From: Adiantum capillus-veneris
Taxonomy: Eukaryota; Streptophyta; Polypodiopsida; Polypodiales; Pteridaceae
Assembly (NCBI GenBank): GCA_014529385.2
Contig: CM043952.1
Coordinates: forward strand, 54,330,119-54,394,118
DNA length: 64,000 nt
Direction of reading: 5' to 3'
The translations under genes were made by a program, and so were the position numbers. The notes beneath the pieces were generated by a model. The model was not told the DNA's origin and did no database searches. It saw nothing but the letters and a program-made list of their open reading frames with translations. Positions 1 to 10,140 of the stretch are shown piece by piece (the first letter of the stretch is position 1; the number at the start of each line of letters is the position of its first letter).

Positions 1-1842
1 AAGCAATCATAATATTTGAGAGACGAGAGAGGCGCAAACATGGTACAACCTAAAGAATACTTCTGCTGAAATTGAACTTCAAAAAAATGAGTATACAAGC
101 CCTCTAATAAAGAGGTTTTGGAGCCATGTAGGCTGACAATATGTATGATTTCAATCCATGATTTCAAGAAGATTTGCTGCTGGACTGTTGGGATGAATGA
201 GATAGATACTATACTACAAAGACCCATGTGGCAGTACATGTAATAGTCTTTCCTGCACTTATGTGGTATCTTCTAATGGTCAATTGGCCTCTTCATAGCC
301 TAATCCCCTCCTTGTCTTGTACCTCATCTTTTGGTACAACCTCACTGTATCCTACCCCTCATACAGTCTGACTCTCATTGTTGCACCCGATGCATATATT
401 GCATCTCTTCTAGGTTAAGTTCACCTTTGTTTAATTTTTATCCAGATAACTGTATCAATCAAAGCTTTCACTTCAAACCCTATACAGACAAGTCCTATGC
501 CTGGTAACGTTTTGGTCTAGTATGAGTATTAGTCAACGAAGGTCACACAGCTAACTTAATACTTGTTTGGCACAAGGTACTTGCTGCCGCACTTCATTGA
601 AAATCTGAAATTACTGTTGCTTGATGATTTTGTAAAAGCAGAACTAAGCTTTAACAATTTTTTGTACCTTTTCCGTGCAATCACTCTGTTCATGTATGAT
701 CTGTAATGGCTGATCCCTGACAAAAAGAGACCACTTAGATTGTGTTCATTTGAATACTGCTCTTTGGGGTATTCAACCTATCCCTTTCTCATAATATTCA
801 AAAAACGCCTTCAAATTTCAGCATAAGAAATTACGGTTGTTTGGTAGTCAGTATTCTTACCAGCAAGGTTGCATGAACAAGGCAAAAGTGTTTCTTGTCA
901 CACCAACAGCATTTGCACCAGCTGATGCCTGAGCACAAGGGGAATTGTATTCAAGTCCAAGAAGCATGTGCACCTAAAACAACAACAAAACATGTATCAC
1001 ATCGTAGCCTACCTGCACACAGTGTGGTGTTGCCCGAAGAAGCCCTTTGGAAAGGATCTCAGTTGTCTCTCCCATTTGATACGCAATCTGGTTTTCTGAA
1101 AACACTGCCTATATAGCACGGTGCTACAGCGAGACGTTAAATAGGAAAAAGAAATATTGTGCATGAATGTACACTGAAAATACAAGATGAGAATAAAAAA
1201 TTGGTTGAATGTACTGTAAAATGATGATCAAGGTGGGCAAATGCGACACCACAATTGTCCACGTGCAATAATTAAGCAAGAGAGTGTCAAGCGCAAGAGT
1301 CCTTGCTAACTTGCGCTTAGAGAGTAGGCTACCTTCTTTATTTCTCCATTCAGAGTCCTTACATATAGTCCAGCGATTTTGTCAGGGCACCTTATCTCAA
1401 TGCCATTTCTCATATACATGGCACATGTAAGACCTGGTACAACCAGTACATGACTTGAATGAGCTGACAATATCTTTCTGAAACAAGTAGGACAATTGTT
1501 TCTTGGGAATGAAGTGCATTTGAGTGCATGCATGTGTGTGTGGGCAGGTGCAGAATGCTGGACTACTGTGCATGCCTCTGCCAATGTGTGGGTGTGTGGG
1601 CATGTGTGTAAACTGCCACCAAACTGTCACACATCTCGGCTACTTACTAAAAAGCATCATTCTGATAATTTATGCCATCATCAAACTTTACAGGTGGACA
1701 ACAGCTACTTTGGAGTTGTCCACATACTAATAGTGCCTTAATTTCTTGTTTTCTTTCCGGAGCAAGATTGCACATGCTATCCAGCTTCTATGCTGCTTTA
1801 CATGTAGAACTATTTCCACATCTATGACAGCTTCTTGAACAT
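1..1842. other. Intergenic, no feature recognised
   Basis: AT-rich sequence without a long open frame, conserved motif, LTR end or LINE similarity that I can see. The short open frames have no recognisable domain and overlap on both strands. Around 1540-1610 there is a TG-rich patch only. Confidence 0.6.
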
Positions 1843-2242
1843 CGCCACAAATTGGTGATGTGGCGACTCACACACACAGGAGGACCCCACCGAAAAACTT
1901 ATGCTGATGTGGTACTGTATGGACTCAACACAATTAGCACAACCAGGTTGTTGACGTGGCAGCCTGTACGAACAGTCCATGATTTACGGGGCAGCAGGAG
2001 CCCGAGGTTTTGGGGGAGAGAGCTTTTGGACTTGATGCTTTTGGAGGCTCTACTTTTAGGCATCCCACGTAGTTTATAAGGAGCCCTTGGGGCCACTCTC
2101 TGGTAGAGCATCAGGACAGAGAGTCACATAGAGTTGGACCCTTGGGCGTTGTACGCGATTGAGCAATCAAGAAATAAATACAAAAAGGGGCGCCAGTCTT
2201 TGGGGCCAGTGCATCTAGAAATGGAACTCCGCCACTTCATGT

Positions 2243-2245
<3 letters not shown>
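1843..2245 (+). mobile_element. Degenerate LTR relic of the chromovirus family
   Basis: This stretch aligns by eye with the LTRs of the minus-strand element at 48476-54224. The start (CGCCACAAATTGGTGATGTGG) corresponds to the TGTCACAAATTGGTGACGTGG LTR start. Shared landmarks follow: a CA-repeat patch, the GACGTGGCAG block near 1953, and the block around 2176-2205 with AATAAATAC followed by AAAAGGGGCGCCAG and TTTGGGGCCA. The right end is lost where the (CT)n and LINE copy 1 begin. No internal domain is attached, so it is a solo or truncated LTR. Confidence 0.7.

Positions 2246-2294
<49 letters not shown>
2246..2294 (+). repeat. (CT)n microsatellite at LINE copy 1 left end
   Basis: Uninterrupted CT dinucleotides, about 24 units. 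It separates the LTR relic from family-X LINE copy 1, which starts directly after it inside the ORF1 C-terminal region. Confidence 0.95.
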
Positions 2295-2296
<2 letters not shown>

Positions 2297-2407
2297 ATCG
2301 CTCATATGCAGGAGGTAATGCCAGAGATTAGAGCGGCAAGGTAAAAAGGTAAGCTTGCTTTTTACCGAGATGGAAGAGTGGTGATATTGGAGCCACGCCC
2401 CACATGA
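2295..2407 (+). pseudogene. ORF1 C-terminal fragment of LINE copy 1
   Basis: The open frame reads as the end of the L1-ORF1p-like C-terminal domain: a QIAHMQEVMPEIRA-like helix, then FYRDGRVVILEPRPT, then TGA at 2405-2407. A small frame disturbance is present near 2340. The stop is followed by CGG and is in phase with the ORF2 endonuclease frame downstream. Only the tail of the protein remains. Confidence 0.75.
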
Positions 2408-4414
2408 CGGTGTGAGACCTATGGGACCACACTCAAAGTTGCAACCTGGAATTGTAATGGATCTATGCGTCTTGATGTGGGTGCTTTTGAGGAATGTTTG
2501 TGGTAGAGACATCATCTTCTACTCTGAGACACATCGGGCCCCTGGGCAGACTATGCCTCACATTAGTAGATACAGATGGGAGACCGCCTGTAGACAGGAG
2601 ACACGATCAGAGCACAGAAGGCGGGGCTCATGAGAAGTGGCAATGCTATTCAGGGAGGAGTTGCAACCATTGATACATATAGCCCGCAGGGACGAGCAAG
2701 CTAGGTACATGTGGGTGAGACTAAGCAGAGACACACGGATATCTTTACATTGCTATTTGCTACTTTCCCCCGAGTACGTCAATGTATGCACCACCAAGAG
2801 GACAGTCCCCCTTTTCTATTTTGGATGATGACATCTGGGAGTTCTCTAGAGACGGTGACATCATCATTTTAGGGGACTTCAATGCTAGGACTACCCATCA
2901 TCAGACAGTTTTTTATGATACTTCAAAGGAGATGCTGAGAGAGCTGGATGTTGCAGAGACGGGCCTATCCAGACTATCACAGGATGGGAACATACTGAGT
3001 ATGGATGACACTTGATAGACATGGGGACCGCACATGGATTGGTCATTTTGAATGGCCTACAGAGATTTCCTGATGCAGGAGGTTTTACATACTTTCTACA
3101 CAGACATGGAGCAAGCACAGTGGCTCTTCTGTACACAGACGTCTGTAGATCCCATCTATGTATACACCGTCTGTCTCCCGCTTTAGAGTGTAGCGGGTAG
3201 GGGCTACTGCCTATGGCCTGTGTGCTATACTCAACTGGAAGGCCATTGACAGGATGAGGACTGGGAGAGCATATGATCATGATGGCTTAGTGGCTGAGCA
3301 CTTCATACATGCCAAAGATCTACTAGCAGAGCTTCTAGCAGTTATGCTTAATCGTGCCATGTGTGAGGGCTTGCCTGATACTTGGAGCCTATCTACTATT
3401 GTACCTATATTCAAGTCAGGAGACCCTATGGAGCCTGGGAATTATCGCACTATCATGATTGGACACACATTGGCACGGTTGTACGCATCCATTCTTGAGC
3501 AGCAGCTGAGCAGATGGGCAGAGAGAGAGAAGATACGGGCAGCCGGGCAAGCAAGGTTCAGGAGAGGCTTTTCTACTCTTGACCATATCTTGACACTCAG
3601 AGCCATCATTGAGGAGGGCAGATCGCATAAGAGACAGATTATTGTAGCTTTGTGGACTTCCGCAAAGCATTTGACACAGTACCCAGAGCTAGATTGATGC
3701 GTAGATTACAGGAGATGGGAGTATCCACAGAGCTCATTTGGGGAGTTATGGCATTATCCAGGTCAGTAATGGGGCATGTACGCACCCCAGAGGTCCTTTC
3801 TATAGCGGTTCACTCCACTATTGGGGAGAAGCAGGGTTGCCTGCTCTCTCCTACTCTATTTGGTATGTATGTGGATGAGGTTTCTGACTACATAGAAATT
3901 TGAGAGAGCTGGAGATAGAGGTGCACAGCTGGCAGGGACATGGATTCCACTTTTGTTATATGCTGATGATATTGTGTTGATCTCCGACTCTCCGGAGAGG
4001 ATGCAACGTCACTTGGATGCTTTGCATAGGTTCACCCACGAAAGTGGTTTGTCTGTCAACCTTGGTAAAACCAAGGTCATGGCATTTAATACCACCCCGC
4101 AGTGGATCAAGAGGTCAATGCCTGCCTTCACATACAGAGAAGAGAAGGTGGAGTATACAGATGCTTACACCTACCTTGGAGTGGTTTTTAGTGGGCCAGC
4201 ATTTTCATTGAGGAGAGCAGCAAAGACTAGATTGACCAGAGCCCACGCAGCGTTGGGTAGATTGGAGAGGATGTGTTCACATGTTCAGTTTCAGGAGCCT
4301 CGGACGAAGCTCTGGCTCTTTGACACTTTGGTGGCTTCTGCATTGCTCTATGGAGCTGAGATTTGGGGACCGTCCTTGGACCATCACGAGAGGACACGTT
4401 GCACGGATGGATGG

Positions 4415-4418
<4 letters not shown>
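2408..4418 (+). pseudogene. LINE copy 1 ORF2: endonuclease-RT, broken
   Basis: AP-type endonuclease motifs are visible: WNCNG at ~2447, SETHRAPG near 2524, LGDFNART near 2870-2890. The part that should carry the STVDYV and DHA motifs (about 3110-3240) is deleted or scrambled. RT motifs follow: HDGLVAEHF (3280), IVPIFKSGDP (3400), GNYRTIMIGHTLARLYASIL (3437), a disrupted FRRGFSTLDHI, DFRKAFDTVPR (3655), KQGCLLSPTLFGMYVDE (3830) and the catalytic YADD (3959-3970). Several frameshifts and stops break the frame. It once copied LINE RNA at a nicked target; it cannot now make a full protein. Confidence 0.85.

Positions 4419-4461
<43 letters not shown>
4419..4461 (+). repeat. (AG)n microsatellite at LINE copy 1 right end
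   Basis: About 21 AG units, directly after the truncated ORF2. On this strand it is the complement phase of the left (CT)n, unlike the other LINE copies, whose two flanking tracts share one phase. Confidence 0.95.
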
Positions 4462-4464
<3 letters not shown>

Positions 4465-5373
4465 TCCACTCTAGGTGTTACAGTTTTCTTACGGTATTTT
4501 TTTTAAAGTTTATTAAATCTGGCCCCCTTTCAGATTGGCCAGCCACTGAGCTTAAAAGGTTTTTACACTTTACACTTAAAAACAAGCATTAAAACCCCGG
4601 TTTTTGGTTGGAGCATTAGTATCTTGCCCGATTTCATGTCTCTCCCAACTCAGTCTATCGGCTCTCGCCGGGTCGTATATCTGTTTGTCCAGCCAGCCAC
4701 TTTCTTGGGTGGCCACCGCAAAATCTGAGCGGACTCACGACACCATCTTATTCTTCTCAACTATTTCGCACTGCATCCAGCTATTATTCTACTTATCATA
4801 CTATCCGGACACAGATAAATTTCCTAATGACACATTGCACTGGAAAATTTACCCGTTCATAATTAATTGGTACCAATTAATCCATAAATTCATTTTGTGT
4901 GCACAAAACTCATTTTCATTTATTTGTAGCCGTAGCTAAAAATATTACCTCTCTGTGGCTTCTAAACAATTGTCCTCAACTGTATGGCTTCATGATATAG
5001 GTGCAAGATATCTGGAAAATCTTGCAATTCCGATTATGTCATCCACTGAGCATCTAGAGGGAGTAATTCTCAAACTTTACTAGGTACTTACGATGAGTTC
5101 TTCTAGACTTTCGTTGGCGCTCTTGATGGTGAATGATCTGTTCTGGAAGAAGTATTTCTTCAGTTTCATCTCAAAGGATCTTCCGTAACTGGTTCTGCAG
5201 GAGGTTTGCCAACGAAAGATTGTAGAAGACTCTTTTCTGAAAAGCATAATGGATTTTCCAAGTCTCTGGAAGATCCAATCTAAATGCTAAAGAAACTGTG
5301 ATACTTTCTTCTGATCTTTCACTCTCAAAAATCTGAAATTTTTTATTGTAGATCCACCATAATCCTTAGGTTG
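4462..5373. other. No gene; short inverted repeat near 5100-5228
   Basis: AT-rich sequence without a convincing coding region. One structure is visible: CTTCTAGACTTTCGTTGGC at 5100-5118 is matched in inverted orientation, with small mismatches, at 5208-5228. This could be a hairpin of about 130 bp or a chance repeat. The right end of this stretch runs directly into the solo LTR target site. Confidence 0.5.
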
Positions 5374-6109
5374 GGAATGTCACAGACTGTTGACGTGTCA
5401 AGCCACTGAAGAATGGAGCCAACTTGCACATCCCGGCCGAGGGACCTAAACCCTAAGTGAAGAAGCAACAGAAGGAGAACAAGCAACATAAGAAGTTTTA
5501 CCAACTTGCAAAGTCTTGCCCAGTTCCCACCAACTTACAAGACCCCGTCCGATGGGGCCCAGGGACCTAAAGCCATTAAACTAAAGCGGGACCAACACAC
5601 ACACACAAAAAGCGTAGAGAACTGATGACATGGCAGCAGCTGTACGGACGCCCACGAATTGCGCTGACAGTGCCATGTGACAGTCTGTACGGAATTTCGG
5701 GATTTACGATGTTGGCTGATGACCTGGCAAGTTGTACAGATTTCCCTTATTTTGTGCTGGTTGTTTTTGGGAGGCCAGATGCTTTTGGAACTTGAATGCT
5801 TTTCATGTAAACTGCTTTTAGAGGCCAAGGGCCTTTAAATATGACCCATGGGCTCTCACTCTGGCAGTCTACCCACGGGGGATGCAGAGCAGAGCCATGG
5901 GAGTTGTACTCGGTTGAAGCAATATAAAGAAATACCGAAAGGGGCGCCAAGGTTTGGAGCCAATGCTCTCTCAGGGTGGAACTCCACCACTACCCTTCTC
6001 GTGTGTCGTGCACTCTATCTCTTTCAGTTCATTTGTTATTTGAAGTGCCTAGAGTTGTTAGTCTGCTCTTTTCCGTTGGTATGTGGTGCCCGTCCCCCGT
6101 GACAGGGAA
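5374..6109 (+). mobile_element. Solo LTR with 5-bp target-site duplication
   Basis: The LTR spans 5379-6104. It starts TGTCAC and ends GTGACA, a perfect 6-bp inverted terminus. It is flanked by GGGAA at 5374-5378 and 6105-6109. Inside are the family landmarks: a GACGTGTCAAGCC block near the start, the AAAGAAATACCGAAAGGGGCGCC block at about 5928, and GGAGCCAATG after it. At 726 bp it is shorter than the LTRs of elements 1 and 2 (about 1.5 kb) and nearer those of element 3 (about 0.6 kb). No internal region is present, so it probably arose by LTR-LTR recombination. Confidence 0.85.
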
Positions 6110-6673
6110 ACTGCATGTACTGATGGTGGATATTAAGAATATGCATATGGATTCCAGCTATGAAACACAAGAGGCGATGGAGAAGGTAGTGTGCAAGATC
6201 AGCTGTTGCAACCATCTGACTAAAAACTCCCCCAATTGGAATAGAAGATTCTATAGATTTTCTAGAAGAAGCTCTTGCATTGTCAAGGGCTGGAGGATCG
6301 AAAACTGAGGCATCACAGGCGGTAACATTTAATTCAAGAACTGTTGTAAATTTTGCAAAATAGGCAAAGTCTGTCGAGGATGTTTCAAGAGAATGTTGGT
6401 CAATTTTTCCCATGGAGGACTATCTTCCAAGTTGTCCTCCAATCCAAACTTCCAAGAACTCCACAATTCCTCTCAATAGAAGTCTAGAAGATCCCTCTCT
6501 GAATCTTTTTGACAAGTTATTGTCAATTGCAACTTTTCAAGAGATTCTATCAATTCCTTGAGCATATCTTCCGAGACATCGAATTTGTTCGTGCCTTGGC
6601 TATCTTTGCTTTTCTATCTTCTACTTCCTTGCCTTTCCCTTGGTCAGATATTGTACGATCCCAAAAAGCATAT
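6110..6673 (-). other. Degenerate coding-like target sequence of older insertions
   Basis: On the minus strand there are open stretches of 30-125 codons in different frames with plausible protein composition, but no domain I can name. The same old sequence resumes at 23002 beyond element 1. Across the CCACC duplication a minus-strand frame of ~31 codons reads through. This is probably an older, decayed mobile element or pseudogene into which both the solo LTR and element 1 inserted. Confidence 0.35.
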
Positions 6674-6678
6674 CCACC

Positions 6679-8231
6679 TGTCACGAGGACGTGGCAGCTG
6701 TTAACAATGTCACGAGGATGTGGCAACTGCTAACTTTAGTTGTTCGTTTCTTTCCAATGGGTTTTGTTTTATTTTTGAGACCTTCTTGAACTAGCAAACG
6801 GCCGGACATTGTATGGCCAATGTGAACGGTAGTTTCATCCGCAGACGGGAAGTGGTCGGCACTGGAATTTGTATAGTAAGAGGATGTCTAGGCTCAGAGC
6901 AAGATCATATAGGTCCCCCCGTCGCACTTAGCAAGTTGGTGGATAGTAGGAAGTGAACTCAATAAAGGCCTAGAGTCAAGATGGGACTACCAACTGAAAG
7001 TATCCGATAGTTGGGCCACATTGCACTTTTCGATGTGGTCCCAGTGAGGATAGATGGTCAGATGACCAGTGGGAGCCCAACAGAATCATTTCCTAAAATT
7101 TATGGAACTACTATTTTGGCCGTGAAATGTGTTCGCGGCATTACCTCCGGTATGACTAGGGGAACATTTTACAACTCTGCCGCGAAGTCAACTGAGCAAC
7201 CAGTCGGAGATTTTTAGGCGGCAAACCCAAAACGGGAAAATGCTTGTAAATGCGCCAAGTGGCACATTTCTGTGCATTTGCTTAATGCAAAGAAGTGGTA
7301 GCGCTGAATTTATAGCTAGGAGGCTCATTTTGAGTTTTCCTGCCATAGGTTAAGAGCTATGGAGTGCTTCCTGTACAGTGTGGTGCCAGGAGTGATGCCC
7401 TGCACGCTACACACTGCTCTCTCTCCCCCTTAAGTGCAGTTATGTGATGCCCCACAAGAGGGCTTTTCATTTGATTGATGTACAGTTGTGTGGGTTCATG
7501 CGCGATTGCCGAGGCAAGAGCCTCTTGCACAGGTACTGGGTTAGCTAGTGGCTAATCCCCCGTAGGTACAGGTGAATTCGGAGGTTTCACGTGAGAAATC
7601 TCGTCCGATTCAAAGGGCAAGTAGTCCTACAAGTGCGGGAGCTCGAGGTCTTGCTACAGATGCGACCGGCACTTGAAACGGAGCCTAAAACAGGGAATTA
7701 CAGCCTGCTGTGTATTTTTGCAGGTTTAGGGTTTCGGCCCTAAACGGTCCCTAATACCCTAGGAGGTTCGGGGACGCGAGGGGACCGCTGTAGAGGTGAT
7801 CTGGCGCATTTTTGCGGCAAAAAACAGAGAATTCAGCGTGCTGCAGATTCTCGCCAGGTTTTGCAAAGTGTCCATATGCGTTGGGAAAGTCATCTATTGC
7901 GTGGGGATACTGACTGTGAAGCGTCCTAGTACAGTTATGGTGCCGAAATCAAGCCAGAACAGGTGTTTCTCAGCCTGTATTATGCGGGGCAGCTCGTAGG
8001 AGATCATAAGTTTTATTCCCTCTGTTAAAGAATAAAGAAATACCGAAAGGGGCGCCAATTTTGGGGCCTACAGGTTGTCGGCGTCTGCTCGGGGTATTCT
8101 AGCTTCCGAGCCGTGTGTGTATTCAAGTGTTAATTCCCGTCACAGGTTCCCTTTGCACGTTCTCTTTGTGTGTGTTTAAAGTAAAGAATTTGTGTGAAAG
8201 CCAATGCCTACCGCCCCACGGGCAGGTTTCA
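6679..8231 (+). repeat. Element 1 5' LTR
   Basis: Starts TGTCACGAGGACGTGGCAG and ends GGTTTCA, 1553 bp. It has a second internal copy of the TGTCACGAGGAYGTGGCA start motif about 34 bp in. A poly(A) signal-like AATAAAGAAATACC block lies at about 8030, followed by AAAGGGGCGCC. TATAAA-like and TTTAAAGTAAAG sequence lies near 8175. It drives transcription of the element in intact family members; no function is expected here. Confidence 0.9.
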
Positions 8232-8249
8232 TGGTTCCATTGCTGGGAT
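8232..8249 (+). other. Element 1 primer binding site (tRNA-Glu type)
   Basis: It directly abuts the LTR end with no spacer. TGGTTCCATTGCTGGGAT differs at a few positions from the complement of the plant tRNA-Glu 3' end (TGGTTCCGTTGCCGGGAC, from general knowledge of tRNA-Glu). Element 2 has a closer match. Confidence 0.7.
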
Positions 8250-8328
8250 ATCAATCACTTTTTCCTCAAAGAGTGAGCCTCGGTTGTTTTGGGTAAAGAC
8301 ACAGAGTGCAGGAACGCAGGATTACACT

Positions 8329-10140
8329 ATGGCCGACAAAGGGAAGGGCATTATGGAAGAGGGTTCTTCTTCGAAGGACACGCAGGAGATCCCTATGGTT
8401 TTTGAGATTGGCGAGAGCTCACGGCCACGTCAGTCTGTACCTCCTGTCATTGTGAATGTCCCTCTAGTAGTACAGGGCTTTATGACTGGGCAACTAGAGG
8501 ATGATGCGTTCAGGACTCAGTTAGTTGCCGCGGTGAATGTCTTTTCGCAGTTGGTGTAGAACCCAAGGTTTATGGAGTTCTTGCAAGCGCCACCAGTGCC
8601 ATAGCAAAATAGGCAACCTACACTGCGTACAGAGCTTGTTGAGGCTCAAGCCCAGGTACTTCATGCGGCTCAGGAGGATAGGGAACACTCGCATGTTGCG
8701 GAGTCAGGGGCCTATTCCACAGGTTATGTTAGTTCAGCCCGCCACCTATCAGAGCCCGCATGCTGTCTTGAATGGACAGGAAACTGGATACCAGGCTATG
8801 CACCCAGTTTTTCTACCACCCACGGTACATCCTCGGTATTTCAGGGGTGGATCAGTGTTCCAAAATATGGCTGGTTATGCGCCTGGAAGTCAGTCGTACA
8901 TGCCAGGAACAGTGTTTTGGGGTATGCAAGGCATCATGCCAAACCCCATGTATGGTAGTATCGGCATGCAGCAGGGTTTTCAAAGCAATCACAGCCAGTT
9001 TGGGGTGCCACAGGGTCATTTTGGCATGGTTGGTTTTTCTGGACAGCAGCCAGATATTGCACCTCTGATGCAAAATGTGAATGGCCAAGATGTGCCGATC
9101 ATGCCTACTACAGTGCCCATGTTGCAGACCATTCCTTATGACAACTTGGGGGAACTGGAGAAACCAAAAGCTTACAAAGAAGGTGGTGCAGCTGTGAAAT
9201 TCAGTACCTTCAGTGGCTTCGAAGATAAGACAAAGACTCGCACTTTCCTCCAGAAGTTTGATACAGCTTATGCCAGAGGGAATTTTACAGAGGCCTCGAA
9301 AGTTAGGAAAGCTGCTACTTTCTTAAAGGACAGAGCGCTCACATGGTGGACGACATTGTTAATGCAAGGACAGGCACCCGCCACTTGGGTTTACTTCAAG
9401 CAAATGTTTGCATCTGCTTGGCTGTCAAATGAATTTGCAGCAGACGTCATGATAGATTGACACCAGCTTACTTCAACTTCATGCAAGAGCTTGCTCGAGT
9501 ACAATAGGAGGTTTTGTAAAGCGTTACTCTCAGTGACCTCCTACAGATTTGTGCCATTAACAAAGCAGATAGAGAAGTACTGTTGTGGGTTGCCTAAAGG
9601 GCTTCGTGATTACTGTACCAAGAACAGCGTGGCTACCCTCACTCAACTAATGGAAGTTGCGAACACTGGTCTTGCCTTGTTGAAAGGAGAGGACAGTGGA
9701 TTTCCGAGCAAGGACAAAGGAGGGCAGCAAAAGAAAAATTCAGCGAAGAAGCCCTTTGTGAAAACGGCTCCTAATGCGTCACAGGGGTAAAAAAAGGCCA
9801 CCAAGGACAAGGATTCAGTCGGGACTTCTGGAGCGCAGGCAAAGAAACAGAAAAGGAAGCCTTTTGTGTGCAAGTCGCTCGAGGAAAAGAAGGTCCTAAT
9901 GGCTGAAAACAAATGCTTTATATGCGAGCAGCCTGGTCACTTTGCTACCAATTGTCCACAAAGGAAAAGACCAGCTGACTCTAATGATAAAGAAGACCAG
10001 AAAGGCAAGAAGCCTAAACCCATGGCAGGTTTAGTGCCAGACATGGTGGGTGACAGTCCCAACACAGATGCCAATGAGATATGTAGGGCATGGGGTAAAG
10101 TTAGGGATTAAACGGCACTCATCTTCTTTGATCCAGGTGC
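8329..10140 (+). pseudogene. Element 1 gag, broken
   Basis: ATG at 8329 begins MADKGKGIMEEGSS, as in element 2. The frame is interrupted by TAG at 8557-8559 and 8602-8604, a deletion of about 45 bp near 8710, TGA at 9458-9460, TAA at 9788-9790 and TAA at 10109-10111. Domains in order: a Gly/Gln/Met/Pro-rich N-terminal part, the retrotransposon gag domain ([10 protein letters not shown] at ~9200, [22 protein letters not shown]), a Lys-rich linker and a CCHC zinc knuckle [14 protein letters not shown] at about 9914. It would encode the capsid/nucleocapsid protein. It cannot be translated whole. Confidence 0.88.

Larger units (their letters stand above)
2295..4418 (+). mobile_element. Family-X LINE, copy 1 (truncated at both ends)
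   Basis: A non-LTR retrotransposon fragment in plus orientation. It begins in the last ~35 codons of ORF1, runs through the endonuclease and RT of ORF2, and stops soon after the RT, in the segment reading about GPSLDHH. It is bordered by (CT)n on the left and (AG)n on the right. The ORF1 N-terminus, the ORF2 zinc knuckle and the 3' UTR are absent. It is highly similar to the copies at 29230-34314 and 56055-58813. Confidence 0.88.

Noticed and set aside
5100..5228. MITE or small DNA transposon
   Set aside because: The inverted repeat is short and imperfect, there is no flanking duplication that I can see, and one arm is not at a sequence boundary.
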